A DNA stretch of 64,000 nt from Carallia brachiata (lineage: Eukaryota; Streptophyta; Magnoliopsida; Malpighiales; Rhizophoraceae): positions 221,476-285,475 of the forward strand of contig JADCRB010000162.1 in the NCBI GenBank assembly GCA_021464245.1. The letters run 5' to 3'. The position numbers were made by a program, and so were the translations under genes. The first letter of the stretch is position 1. The number at the start of each line of letters is the position of its first letter. Under the pieces are notes generated by a model. The model did not search any database. It saw nothing but the letters and a program-made list of their open reading frames with translations, and was not told the origin of the DNA. Below are positions 29,708-42,800 of this stretch, in pieces.

Positions 29708-30267
29708 CTTTTAACGACCGGGCGACGATGACTGGTGAATTGACTATTCTAGTGCTCTCTATTCATGATGAGGTGTCCCTTTCCAAAGCAACATCTTACT
29801 TAATAGTGAAAGCTATAACAATCAAGAAGTCATTTACAGAGGGTATCTAGAAAGTTGTATTAGAAGCACTTCGTTCTCTCCCGACCTTTCTCTGTCAAAG
29901 AATATCTAACGTAATAACCTAAGTTACAAATTATTAACCATAATCTTGGATACCTAATTCTAAATATATTAAGAATTATGTAACAAAAAAACTTATATTC
30001 ATTAAAACACTCCCCCTTCACCCAACTAATTTTCTAGTATATATTAGTTTGCTAATGCATTTTTTTCTTTTTTTTTTTGCTGCAAGGAAGGTTAGGAACA
30101 AGAGAAAAAAAATTACTAAATCCCCATGACGGCTTAAACATAGAACTAATAAATTCTAACAAAAGCGTTACAACTAATTGTATTAAATATACCGAACAGC
30201 TGTACATTTTTATGTAAACTATTTTTTGATCTAAAAAAAAAAATCAGTTAGAGGGTCAACTGTGAAG

Positions 30268-30704
30268 CACTGTTGTCAGAATCGGACCGGACCGGTCGGT
30301 CGGACCGGTTGAACCAGGGACCGGCCGGTGGTCCGGGCCAGTTTTGGTAAATTTTGAAGGGTGACTCGGACCGGTCAAAACCGGTCAAAACTGGACCGGT
30401 TGAACCGGCCCAATAAAATTAAAAAATTCATAAATTACAATTTGACCCCAAATGTTATTTAAATTATAATTTAAGCATTAATTTTAATTTAAAAGTTTAA
30501 TTTAGTCCTAAATCTATTAAAAATTTCAATTTCATCCTTAAAATTAGAAAAATTAATATTTAATCACTATTTATAAATATTATTTTTATAATTACTTTTA
30601 TACACATAATATATTAAATACCGGTTCAAATACCGATTCGACCGGTTGAACCTTGACCCACTAATATTTTTGGTTCAATTACCGGTCCAGTTCTGACAAC
30701 CTTG
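30268..30704. mobile_element. CCGG-rich non-autonomous element, 8-bp target duplication (437 bp)
   Basis: Same orientation and same family as the preceding copy. The ends are CACTGTTGTCAGAATCGGAC and, reversed, CAAGGTTGTCAGAACTGGAC. The direct repeat CTGTGAAG lies at 30260-30267 and 30705-30712. It shares the distinctive right-hand block (TACCGATTCGACCGGTTGAA, then CCTTGACCCACTAATATTTT) with the copy at 29194. Confidence 0.88.
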
Positions 30705-30712
30705 CTGTGAAG

Positions 30713-33700
30713 ACAGATTTTCCTCGTGATACTTTTCGTCTTCGTCTTCCTGTCTACTCTTTGATCTTTAACATACGTGGGCAGGAGATTCACGAATTTG
30801 TGATGTCGCAACAATTTCCTCCAATATCTTACTAAAGGACACAAAAAAAAAAAAGAATATTTTCTTTTGAATATTTAAAATAGTTAATAGTTATTTTGTT
30901 AGATATTAATTAAAGAAAAAAAAATAAGTCAAAAGACACTATAAAAAATATACAGTATTTCTGAAATAAAATTCCAACCCACACAAATATAAAATTTTTG
31001 ATTTTTTAAAAAAATCGGGAGTTAAACTTTCCACCCTATCCTTATCATTTGATGATAGTGGCCACTTAAGCTATCCAAGTGGTTAAAAAATGAGCAGTTG
31101 ATTGACTGTTGTACCAAAGAAAAATAATAGCAAGGCAAAAGTATAACAATTAATTTAGTGCCCTTTTCTTTTGAACAAATTAATTTAGTGTCAAATTCAA
31201 ATATTAAAATAAGTTCTTTCTTCATGGTCAACAGCATAATAGTTGTTCCAAATAAATAAAAAAAAAACATCATATGTATAGTATTTAATTTCTGCGTCAT
31301 ACTCCCTTTTTTGAAGTCAGATAATACCAACTTCAAATTTTTGTCATAAAAGTCTATCTTACTAGTTCAATTAAAGACAAATTATCTATGTCCTTAAAGG
31401 TGATTGCAACAAAATTGAAACAATTTTTTAGGAAAAAATTACGTAAGTACGTAATGATAGGTATATAGTTGGTACGTAAAGATCTAGATTGTTGGATTGT
31501 TAAAAATTTATTAAATTTAAAAATTAAAAAAAATAAATAAACTGTTAATTAACTGTATATTTTTAACGTATTATAGATTACATGCCTAAAGAAAGCTTAT
31601 TTTTTTAACTGTATGTCATGATTCAAACATTGCTTTAAAGGCTACGGAATGCTCATTTTCCAAAAGAAATATGGAAAATATGTTCAAGTAGGAAATTAAG
31701 GAGAAGCAGCAAGGAGGCGGCGGGCTTGGAGCCAAATGAAAGCTTAATGAAATTCCTGGTAATTTCTCTGTGAAAAGGAATGCAAGAAATTAATGAGATG
31801 AACAAGAAGATAGAGTTGGATATCATTAATTTTTGCATGTGATTAATTGTTGAGATCCAATTTCTATCCCAATCATTTTCTAGGTTGATTTTCAGTTTTT
31901 TCAACTTGAAGATTTTTTGTTCCCTTTATAAAAGGCATGATTTTTCCTCGGTGACAAAGGTTTCCACAATGACCAAAAAATTTGTCCCGACTATCCTAGG
32001 TAAAAAGTGCACTGTCCATCATCTTTGTACTACCGCGATACTCCATCGTACTGATTTCTTATTTAAAATATGAAATATATTTAAAAGAATTCAAACTTAA
32101 ATTTACACAATTACAAATTTGTCAATCGTGGAATAATTTTAGATTATGGCTATACATTTCTACGAGGCCCAAGTTTCATCTGAAAAAGAAATTCAAATTT
32201 CAGGGCTCTGTGAACCACAAAGGAAAATAAAAGGAAAAAAAAAAGATTGTGAGAAGCAAGGACACTAGCATTGAAGTGGTTTACCAAATTGCTTATGTTC
32301 ATGTTAGTTTCTTGTATATTATTTTTCTATGAGAAACTGCAATCTTTTTAATAATTTCAATATCCAGTGTCATATTATGTCGTTTGATAAAACTGTATTA
32401 CTATTTAAATGTAATCATATAATGTTATTCTTAAGAAAATTATTCAGGCAACAAAGATTATATTAAGATAATTTCGGAGATGGCCAAGATTTATAAAAGT
32501 ATTATTGATGCAAGAAATCAAGTGTATACAAATGTTTCAAATCTAGGTTTATTTGGTGGACTTTTTAATTATAGATGTATGATGTCTTGAATAATGGTTT
32601 TCTTACTTTCAGAAAAGAAAAAACTGATGTTTTGTCCAGAAGGAGGGAAAGAAGCAGGAAGGGAGGAAAGATGAGTCCACTACGAATGGATACTGTGTTG
32701 GGGTCGTTGACGTCTGGTGAACGGGTGGGAGGGAAGAAAATGCGTCAGTTTTTCTCTTGGACCCACACAAAAGGTTTTGTCGAAAGAAAAAATATTTATG
32801 AATATATAATATTTTTTTATTATCTTCACATATAATATTTTTTTTGTGTAATTACACGTGTATTTTGTATAATCATAATAATAAAAAATAATATAAAATA
32901 TATTATTATTTTTTTATTGTATATTTTATTGTTTATAATTATATAAAAAATACTTACAATTACATAAAAAAATACATATAAATATAATAAAAAAAATCAT
33001 ACAATCTTTATCCAGGAAAGCAAGTGGTCCCTAGTTCTCAGTTTAAAGACCTCTCTGTCCCTATCAAATTTCAAGAATTGCAATAAAACCTCACGGGGGC
33101 AATGTCATTCCAGTCAAAACGAAACCTTCTATTTATAAAAGCACAAAATCTTATGTTTCAAGAATCAAAGCGTAAGACAAGGCAAAAAAGTTTGCTTTGA
33201 CCCAGATTCAAAAGAAGTTTTAATCAATTTCATTTGATAAATATATTATTTTGGTTTTTATGAAGAGTAAATTGGTTTTTTTATACATATTATTTTATTA
33301 TTTCCTATTTTCCAACTCATTCCCAAAAAAAAAAAATTTTAACTTTTTTTCATACATCACATTTTTCCAAACACAAAAAGAATAGGAAATCTTCCTATCT
33401 TTCAATTTTCTTCCTCTCATTTTCCTTTTTCTATGTTTTTTCTCCAAACAAAGAATAAATTAATTATGAAACATATTATTAAGACCTTAACGCCTCCCAA
33501 GTCTACAAAAAAAGGGCATTAATACTAAAAAGTTTCTCCCTTCACAAATGGATGTTTTTAATAGAAACTAAAGATGTAGACTTCATACAAAAATTCTGAC
33601 GATATCACCAACATATGTAGACCTAAAATTGAGACTTGATAAACTCACAATACCCTAAACTCAAATCTTCAGAGACTCAAAATAATCCGATTCCAATGCA

Positions 33701-34118
33701 ATCTGGCTCATTCATTTTCTACCTCTACACCCAAATAAGTTGAAGACCCACATGTGCTATTCTTTTTAACTAATGCCTACCATACTAATAAATAATGTTT
33801 TACTCTAATACCTCTTTTGGTTTTGTACATATTCTATTTTAGATCGTTTTGTTTTGCAAAGACTTTTTCACCAAACGGATTCTGTGAGGGGGGAATCCGT
33901 ACATTTTGCTTAGTCATATTCGCACGCTGATCATCTTGGCTATGCATTTGCTTTATGAAGGTTCCATGCATTTGCGGGATCCATTCAACTTGACAAAACT
34001 GCATCATGCTGAGAGTCAACCATAATTTGATAGATACCTAACGAGGTAAAAGTTATCTTAATTTAAAACTAAAAGATTCTTCTAGTTTTTTTTTTTTTTG
34101 AACAAAAAGGATTCTTTT
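30713..34118. other. Intergenic region, no gene seen
   Basis: AT-rich DNA with homopolymers. 32800-33010 is dominated by ATAATATTTTTT/AATATATTATT words and may be another degenerate element. A 61-codon open frame on the minus strand at 33834-34019 lies in slightly richer DNA but encodes nothing I recognise. Confidence 0.5.
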
Positions 34119-34126
34119 AGTATAAC

Positions 34127-34204
34127 CAAGGTTGTAAGAACCGGACCAGATATCGAATCAAAAATATTAATGGGTTAAGGTTCAATCAGTTGAACCAGTA
34201 TTTA

Positions 34205-34235
<31 letters not shown>

Positions 34236-34567
34236 AAATTAATTTAAATAAATAATATATATATAGTGATTAAATATTAATTTTTTTAATTTTAAAGATT
34301 AAATTGAAAGTTTTGATAAATTTAGGACTAAATTAAAAATTTTAATAAACTTAGAGCTCAAATTATAATTTAAACAAAATTTTGAATTAAATTAAAATTT
34401 TTGAATTTTTATATTTTACTTAGACCGGTTGGATCAATCCAGTTTTGACCGATTTTGGACTGGTTCTGACCGGTCGGAGTTTCCTTCAATTTTTACCTTG
34501 AACTGGACCGGACTACAAGTCGGTCACCGGTTCAACCGGCCGATCCGATCCGATTTTTACAACTATG
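34127..34567. mobile_element. CCGG-rich non-autonomous element, inverted copy (441 bp)
   Basis: Opposite orientation to the copies at 29194 and 30268. The ends are CAAGGTTGTAAGAACCGG and CCGATTTTTACAACTATG. A perfect AGTATAAC lies at 34119-34126 and 34568-34575. It contains an (AT)n run near 34205-34232. The block AATATTAATGGGTTAAGGTT is the reverse of the CCTTGACCCACTAATATT block in the other copies. Confidence 0.87.
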
Positions 34568-34575
34568 AGTATAAC

Positions 34576-35790
34576 CCGTTAAGGGAGTTAAAAAAAAAAA
34601 ATGAATATCACTATTTGACTGTATTTTACTTAGTATTAATATAATTACGTAATTCATCCGACAATATCTAATAACTTATTTAATTTTTTTATTTTTTACA
34701 ATTAAGTGATTTGTCTGACTATATCACTTTAATTTTACTTAAATCCCTTTTATAAAATTCCACCGAGTATTTTCATAAAGAAACAAAATAAATGGATTTT
34801 TCGATTGATAGAATTTTGGGCATAGTAAAAGTATCCCACGTTATTCAAGTAAGTATAGCTATTAATTATTAAATATTGAAAAGATTGACCAAATCACTTG
34901 TTACTAATGTACGACCTTTTTTAATCGCGACAAATTCTTTGTAAGTAAATTTTAGAGCGATTAGCACACCAACTCACTGTCGTGATTTTTTAATTAAAAT
35001 ATGAAATATATTTAAAAAAATTTGAAACCGTGCAATAATTCGATAATGCGACAAAAGCTTTTTTAATTTATAAAAAGATTGTATACAAGAAGTGGATTCA
35101 ATGCATTACACACACATAATTTGGTTGTTTTTTTTTTACATACATAATTTGGTTGTTAGTGAAAAGAAAATTGGTCAGAAAAATATGTGACCGAAAAAAA
35201 GCAATTCTTTTGGCAAAGGATATTTTTCAACATTTTAAAGTGCTTTTTCTTTTTCCCCCAAGTAAATAGAATTCAAAACTAGTTATAAAAATATTAGAAG
35301 AATATGGGAAATAGACACAAGTATAGATATAAATTCATAAATGTACAGCAAAAACCATTGGCAACAATTTTTTTTCACTTCTTATAGTGTATAATAATTA
35401 ATAATTATTATTAAACAATGTATGCTCACATCTAAATCGTATTCAAAAGACACGACGAAAGGAGACAATTAGACAACTAAGAAATTCATTTACAAATAGT
35501 CAATGACCTTTGTTCCAATGTTCCAACTTGCGTGCTTTGACTAGGACTTCCTGTCCATACCCTACTTCACAGCACACACATGCACATATATGTATAAGAA
35601 AATGTGTCTTGATTTTTAATGTTTAAATTAGTGTCTCAAATATGATAAAATTAATCGTTTTTATAATTAGATTGATAATGTTTATAATAAAATAATAATT
35701 TTTAAATTTTATTATTAAAATTATTAATTCTTATTACATTTAAAACATTAATTAAGATAAAAAAAAATCAAAATATGTATTGATGCTTTG
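34576..35790. other. Intergenic region with an inverted-repeat stretch
   Basis: No gene is seen. At about 35608-35762 a left arm (TTTTTAATGTTTAAATTAGT) and a right arm, reversed (TTTTTTATCTTAATTAATGT), suggest a decayed MITE of about 150 bp. Confidence 0.5.
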
Positions 35791-35798
35791 CATATATA

Positions 35799-35817
35799 TG
35801 TGTGTGTGCGTGTGTGT

Positions 35818-35869
<52 letters not shown>

Positions 35870-35878
35870 TGTGTGTGT
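35799..35878. repeat. (GT)n microsatellite upstream of the VQ gene
   Basis: About 80 bases of almost uninterrupted GT repeat, with single-base interruptions near 35809, 35822 and 35868. It ends about 125 bases before the candidate TATA box of the next gene. Confidence 0.95.
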
Positions 35879-35913
35879 AAGTATGATTTGGTCCTTCTAG
35901 ACTGCCTAATAAC

Positions 35914-35919
35914 GGTCAA
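35914..35919. promoter_or_regulatory. W-box-like site upstream of the VQ gene
   Basis: GGTCAA (TTGACC reversed), the core bound by WRKY factors, lies about 85 bases upstream of the candidate TATA box. It is suggestive because VQ proteins partner WRKYs, but a six-base match is weak. Confidence 0.3.
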
Positions 35920-36001
35920 CCATTTCAACTGTACCATCCTCATCAACTTCCTTTTGGCCCAGACAAACCTCTCTTTCCTACCTCTCTCCCCCAATTTCCA
36001 C

Positions 36002-36008
36002 TATAAAA
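36002..36008 (+). promoter_or_regulatory. Candidate TATA box of the VQ gene
   Basis: TATAAAA in CACTATAAAAATGC, about 260 bases upstream of the start codon. The leader that follows contains no ATG until the real start. Confidence 0.5.
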
Positions 36009-36263
36009 ATGCAAACCAAAAGGCACTATCAAAAACAACAAACCCACAACACCTAGCTACTAGCCATTTCATCAGTTTCTCCATTGCAATACATCAAAGC
36101 AAATTAAGAAAGACCCATCAAAGGGAAAGGCAAGGAAAAGGCAGTAGTGTTTGGGTCCAACTCAAATTAGGTACTCTTTTTTTTTGGTTGTTTTTATTGT
36201 TGGTGTTCGTTTCTGAGCTTCTGCAATTTAATAATTGGAAGTGGTGGGGATCTTCTTCTTCAA

Positions 36264-36668
36264 ATGGCTACCATTACTAGTTCTTCAAGCCGTGAGGAGG
36301 TGAAAGTAGTGCTTGTTGACACTCAATATGTGGTGACCGACGCCACGAGCTTCAAGTCTGTTGTTCAGAATCTTACTGGAAAAAATTCATGTGTCGAATG
36401 GATCGATGAGAGCGGGTTCACCGGCGAGAAAAGGAAGAGACCGATAAGTAGCTGCGGCGGCAATGGCACCGGAAGAGCTCGGAATAATAATGATGGAATT
36501 TCAAGTGGTCGAGGTAGTGCAGGAGGCGGCGTTGCCGTTGGTGAAAATGGTGATTGGAGATTGTCAACCGACTTGCCCTTCAAGGACTTGGACAGAATCC
36601 TCTTGGAGCTGCCCCCAATGGAGGAGTGGCACAGGTTGTGGGCTGAGAATTGTCCGCTTTCTTCGTAG
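36264..36668 (+). CDS. VQ-motif protein, 134 aa
   Basis: A small plant transcriptional co-regulator. The VQ motif is complete at residues 30-39 (FKSVVQNLTG), within DATSFKSVVQNLTGKNSCVE. VQ proteins bind WRKY factors through this motif and tune defence, growth and stress responses in the nucleus. The flanks are typical of the family: a basic patch (EKRKRP), a Gly-rich linker (residues about 67-92), and an acidic/hydrophobic C-terminal end with DLPFKDLDRILLELPPMEEW. It is a single exon, usual for VQ genes. The first ATG after a long ATG-free leader is used. Which VQ subgroup it belongs to is not resolved. Downstream of the stop codon is a strong inverted repeat. Confidence 0.9.
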   Translation: MATITSSSSREEVKVVLVDTQYVVTDATSFKSVVQNLTGKNSCVEWIDESGFTGEKRKRPISSCGGNGTGRARNNNDGISSGRGSAGGGVAVGENGDWRLSTDLPFKDLDRILLELPPMEEWHRLWAENCPLSS

Positions 36669-36683
36669 TTGGGCGCGGGTGCG

Positions 36684-36859
36684 TGGACAGAAGTTGATGT
36701 ACAGAGAAAGTGTCAATAATACAATAATTATAATTATTTTTTATAATAAAATTAATAAAATATAATATAAAAATAATTATATTATTTTTTATTGTAAACA
36801 AAATTAATACTGTTATAAAAATATTTCTCATTATTATATTATTGACACTCTTCTGTCCA
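36684..36859. repeat. Inverted repeat just after the VQ stop codon (MITE-like)
   Basis: The left arm TGGACAGAAG, a 15-base insertion, then AGTGTCAATAATACAATAAT pairs with the right arm, reversed TGGACAGAAG, AGTGTCAATAATATAATAAT. The middle is A/T-rich. It starts 16 bases after the stop codon and would form a hairpin of about 30 paired bases if included in the 3' UTR. Confidence 0.7.
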
Positions 36860-36869
36860 TCTCTTTCGA

Positions 36870-39800
36870 TCCTTCCATCTTTTTCGTAGTTTTAATAACG
36901 TGTGGGTAATTTAGACTTAATTAATGAAATTTATTGATTTTTTTTGTCATATATAGGCAATGTTTATTTATTAATTTTTTTATTTGAATGGAATGTTTAT
37001 TTATTAATTCTTTATTTACCAGCTCTGCTCGTGTGCAGGGGAAATTAAAACGAAAAAAAATCAAAAAATGTTGGGGCAAATAATTGAGCGGGAAAAATAA
37101 AAATTTTAGTGAGAAGAAACATAAAAAAAATAACAATAAAATGGATCAGTCGTTGATTGAAACCGACAGGAAATCAAATGAGCCCTTGATCATGCTTGTT
37201 GGACATGTGTTATGGAACGAGAAAGTTTTAAATTCGAATGTCAACGTACGTGGTAATTAGTGTTTTACGTATTTATAACATTTGAATATATGTTTGGTCT
37301 TATATAATTATAGGAAGGAAAAAGTGGAATTTTAAACGCATGAACTCTAAAGTTTTAAACTACAATTAGCTTAACAATTTTTTTTAAACTTACAAAAACA
37401 TTTGAAGAATTTTTTTGTTTAGTAGATATCATTTACATTTACAATTATAATTTTAAAATAATATTCATCAATTTTTAAATTTAAATTTTATAAAAAAATA
37501 AAATAATAAAATAAGCATTCAGATGTAACTTCCTAATAAAACCCTTATCGAAAGTCCGGTGACCGCTGGCACATCCAAAACCAAGATCAGAGTCCAGCAA
37601 AACATGTGGATGGCCGAACACGAAAGGAGTCGCAGTACATTTGGCATTGGGTTACTGCGTGGGAAGTTGACATCCACAAAGAAATTGTGCGGTGCAAATT
37701 TTACAAGGTACAAAAACTTACGTTGGGCAAAGTAATAGTGCACAAACCATCGTGAGATCATATGACACTCTGAGGTGGTATTTTGACATTTACGAAAAAA
37801 AGCTATCATTCACTATTTTAATGTAATTTTAACGAAAAATTTAAAAAAAATTGTAAGTTTAAAATTTAAAATTATATCAATGTTATTTAAAATTTAAAAT
37901 ATAAATCTTATATAATATAGACGTTTAACAATAACCTCGTCAGAGTTGGGCCATCAAGCATCGCACAACCTTCTGTACACCTTGCATGCAGTGGGTGAAC
38001 AACATCTCTGAAGGAAGAATGACTTTTCAGAGTGTGTGATATTAAGATACAAAAGTGAAGGTGGAATCAAAAGTTCTATAGATTATCATTCTCTTTTCTT
38101 TCCATGAATGATGTTCAAATTTCTGTTCCTTTATTTCAATAAGAAAAAGATAAATTCTTATAGTACTTTTTATGGCTCATTGTTGCAAAAATTCGATATG
38201 TTATTTAGTAATCCAAATGTTGAACAATAAGCAATGATGTGGAAATCCAAATCACAAATTTGTTTAAGATTGTATTTCTCTACGTATTATCAATAGAACA
38301 CGAGATGATTAACCATTTGGTTAAATCAAGTGGCTACCAAGTCCACGAAGCTTTGTGGTCAGAACACTGATCTCCCAAAACTCTCGCATTAAAGTCGAAT
38401 TCAAATAAGATGCGAAACATTTTCTCTGCGGTATCACCAAAATTGCACTTCCCCATTTTTACTAACATCTAATAGCTAACAACTAACTATTTTACAGTTA
38501 AAAAAACAAATCCTCCACACTAACATTTAGCAGCAAACCACTAACTATTTCACAATAAAGCAAAAAACAAAAAAAAAACACCAGACGATGATTTGAATTT
38601 TCTTTCTTGATTAATCAAATCATCTCTCTTGGTTTAGTGTTGATTGTTGAGATTAAACACAAGTATGCAGCAGCTCAACCTGACTGGTCCACTAGGGCCT
38701 TTTTTGGACAATGCAGCCCATTTCTTAAGCGGGCCAGCACGGGGCAGATGACCCAAAATTTTCAACCTCCTCCAATGTTGTGTTGATATGATAAGCCCAT
38801 TTTGATAAGGATAAAAAAAAATCATTTTGATTAGATAAATAATAATAACAATAATAAAAGTAAAGAAAAAAAAACCCATTTTGATTAGATAAATAATAAT
38901 AACAATAATAAAAGTAAAGAAAAAAAAAACCCATTTTGACTTTGATGTCTCCTTCAATTTTATTTCGTTCGTATTACTTACACAATTGGCTGTCATTCCT
39001 CGGTTTTGAAAGAAAAAATTGGAGAAATTAAAGTCAGCAAAAAGAAAAACCAAATGAATGATTTTTTTTCTAAAATTTTTTTGGAAAAGTAAAAGACGGA
39101 GGAAATTTAGAGATAATGACTTTTTTTTTCTTCCTTCACTCATACATAAAAAAAAGAAATATGATACTTTTTTTTTTTTTGGTTACAGTTGGTACTGCAA
39201 ATGCGCAAGAATAGAAATTTATTAATATATTCAATTTCCTAATCTATTTGTTTGCCCATATTTGAAAAGGAATGAGTTTCTTGGGATGAGAAGAAAAATT
39301 CCTCTCATTTCTCTTCTTCCACAAACATCTTCACTAATGGCTTGTCAAAGAATCCAAAAGGAACGAAAATTAATATTTATTTTCTTTTTCATTATTTTTT
39401 TCTCAATTTTTTTTATCGATCCCAATTCCTTTTTGTTTTCTTCATAATGTTCCTTCTCATCAATTTCTTACAATTTAAACACACCATAAAAGGATTTACT
39501 AAAGGGAATAACTCAATCTCATGTGGGAGTTTCTCCCACAGCGCAATTAATCCCAAGACAATGTTGTTTTTTTATTTTCTTTAGCTTATGTTAACCAAAA
39601 AAAAAAAAAAATCCGATATAACTTAAAATCTAATAGGATATTCTCTGTTTTTTTTTTTTTTTAAAAAAGATGTTGGTATCTAAGCGAACAATGTGTGAGC
39701 TTCATATCAATTATATTTATTACCATCAATCTATTTAGCTTATAGGGGCAATCAAAGGGTAGTATAAAATAAAATAGCCTCAAATAAACATAGGGTTTTA

Positions 39801-42800
39801 AGCGAATTATTTTTTTTTTTTTTTTGGGTCCAGTGTTCTAAGTGAATTTTAATGGAGCATAGAAATGAACTCTAAAAAAAATAAAAAAAAATTGTGACCG
39901 ATAACCGCTCTAGCTTTTCATTTATTACAACAGCTTATCTTGTCATCACGATAGCCTTTGTCACAAAGTGCAAAAAAGGGCCAATCTTTGCCATCCCTTT
40001 TGAAATTCCAAAACTTTGCATGCGGTGCATAACATGGGCAGCCTCCTTTGGAAAATGGGCAATATGTGATACCAAAAGTTTCAACCAAAGTTGCTAAGGT
40101 CATCTATAGAATGAATAATAATCCGTCTAAAGATTCTTTAATAATAAGTATAAAATTTGTAGTGAGATCTGGCAGTCAAAATCTCAAACCAAATTATATT
40201 TACCTTAAAAAAAAAAAAAAGCATTTCTTTTGAACAAGCATTGCTTAATATGCATCTGCATTGTCAATCGAACCTTTCATTCGTTGAATCTGCGCCCTAA
40301 TCCCATAATATACTTTCCCTAGTCTTTGCCTTTCCGTGCTAACACTGCCCCCTATAATGCCACGAGTGTTCTTAACAAAAGCATGTTCTTTTCTTAGCTT
40401 CTTTAACCTCTCTCTCTCTCTCTCTCATACACATACACACACCACCATCACCACCACAAAGAAGACCCAATCGTTTGTATTAAGAGTCCAATTATATAGA
40501 CGTAAAAAAGTTAGACGTAAAATCGATGTATTGTAATTGATTTTTTTTTCTACAATCAAAAATTTAATATTTACAATAAAAAATAAAAAATTTTTCTTTA
40601 TTTATTTATTTTATTATAATTATTAAGCGTATAGTTGCATTTGGTCTTTACAGATTGGAAGACTAATTTCATCAAAGTCAGAGTACAGGTAGGTCTGCCA
40701 CCTCTAACAGTCTCTCCATGGACCTAGATGTGGTATCATTTTGTATGAAAGATTATTATAATGGGAAAAGCTACTCTTTTTTTTTTTTTTTCTGTAAAGG
40801 ATTTAATTCATTGAAGGATCCTCAAACCACCACCACCTCACAAATTAGAGCTACAATGTGACCGACAATGTGAAAAACGAATGCAATAACTAAATGATGA
40901 TGTTTAATATCGGTTAACAATAAACTTTGTGTTTATGGATGGAATTCTTTAAGAAAAGTTGCCCATCTTGGCATTCAAACAGCCATTTTATCGTAACATT
41001 TTCTTGTCTAAAAGCATCTGTTTTCAAAATCTCAAAAAAATGTTGAATTAGAATTACTTTTTAACTGTCATAACATCATCATCGTCATTGTTATTTTCTG
41101 TTCTTATTGCCTTTGGCACTCGTCTAATTAATTCATTTCACAATGGAGATTTATGTCTTGTCCATGTCTATCTTAAAAGAGCAACTCTAAATAAAGCCAA
41201 GCACACTTAAAAGGATTTTAGTAGGTGGGAAGAAAATTGAGTTAGATGAGTCGTTTTTTATTTTTTATTTCTTAAAATTAAAAATTAAATATATTTAGTA
41301 TTACTTTAAATATACATAATATTATTCTAAAACTTAATTTTCAATTAATTTTTTTTTTCAATTTTTTTTTTGGTTTCTAATACTCTTCTGGATAGATTCT
41401 GGCTTAATTCTTTGCCTAGCAACCTTGAATGAATTTGAAAATCCATAAAGTTTCTTTTAAACCCACGAAATTCAAAGCAGTTAGATTTGTACGTGTGTCC
41501 TCATAACTTTTAACTAATTTCTTGATGCTGCCATTGTCTTGCCAACTTTTCCCTTGCCTGAATTAACTTCGACGATGACTCAAATTCAAAACTCACGACT
41601 TTTAGTTATAAGAGACTACAATACTGCTGAGGACTGACTCAAAGTTTGGTGTGAGCGTTTGGATCGTGTTAGGCAATTGAAATTAAGACGCGAGCCTACT
41701 TTATTTGTGTAAAAGGACAATAACTGTAACTAATAATTATAATTATATATTTTTATAAGAATGTCATTACACTTCTAAAATCAGATCTTTGTCCGATTGC
41801 AACAAGAATTTCATTTTATATAACAAAAAAAACAAACTTTTCATATTGTAAAAAAGAATGTTGTTGTTACACAAAATAGATGACTTGTTGCAATTCGAGT
41901 AAAACTTAATTATGAAAGTCTATTTTTTTTTTCTTTTTATAAGTCTGATTCTACGATCATGTTAATTTCCCATGTCTGCATAATTTTTTAAAAAAATGAA
42001 AAAGCATTGCGTATCGAAAGTAGGCCCTAGTAAATCTTCCCTTGTGCATGTATGAGTAGCAAACAATGTGTACAAGGGGGTTTATTGCATCATCAATATA
42101 AAAAAAGCCAAGGAAACACAGTAGGTAGTCTTAAAATAAGAACAGTTGCATCTCAATATGTCTCATCAAAGTTAATTTCCCACATGCTCCATTCCTTATC
42201 CACTGACCAAACAATTACTTTTCAAACATGGGTTTCTTCGGCCAACCTACAGCCCACGTAAGCTAACTCTGGATTTTCCCACCAAATACAGATCCTTTAC
42301 ACGCCTCAGCTTGTCTGCTTGCAAACTTTTCCCCGCTTGACCCAAATAACAACCTCAACCTTTTCTATATCCAAAAAAAAAAAAGAGAAAAAAAAAAGAA
42401 AATAATAAGAAAAAAAAGTAAATTTAAATCTGTGTAAATTGTTCTCTTAATTACCATCATTAATTAAAACATTAAAACGAATAAGAAACTGCAAAAGTAG
42501 ATCATTTATACGCAATTCTAAGTCAAAAGGTTTTTTAGACTTTAATTTGTGCGACATTTTGTTGTTTCATGTTCGAAAAATGGATGTAGTTCTTTCACTT
42601 CATACAAATCATTATATCTCACATTTTCCTCCCCTCTAAATCATATATTGGTGGCAAAGAGACGTATCACGCTGTATTCTAGTCAAGTTATTTTAGATTT
42701 TTGATTATTCATATTTGGGTATTTAAAATTACAGGTTTATTGAGCTTTAGGTTCTTCAAGTTGCAAGCCTATCATTCGAGTTTCACGTGTGAGTTCATCG

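Noticed and set aside
33834..34019. 61-codon minus-strand open frame suggesting a captured gene fragment
   Set aside because: No recognisable motif, no splice context and no flanking element ends.
38634..39143. 169-codon minus-strand open frame
   Set aside because: Repetitive Phe/Ile/Tyr sequence produced by the 54-bp tandem AT repeat and poly-A tracts.
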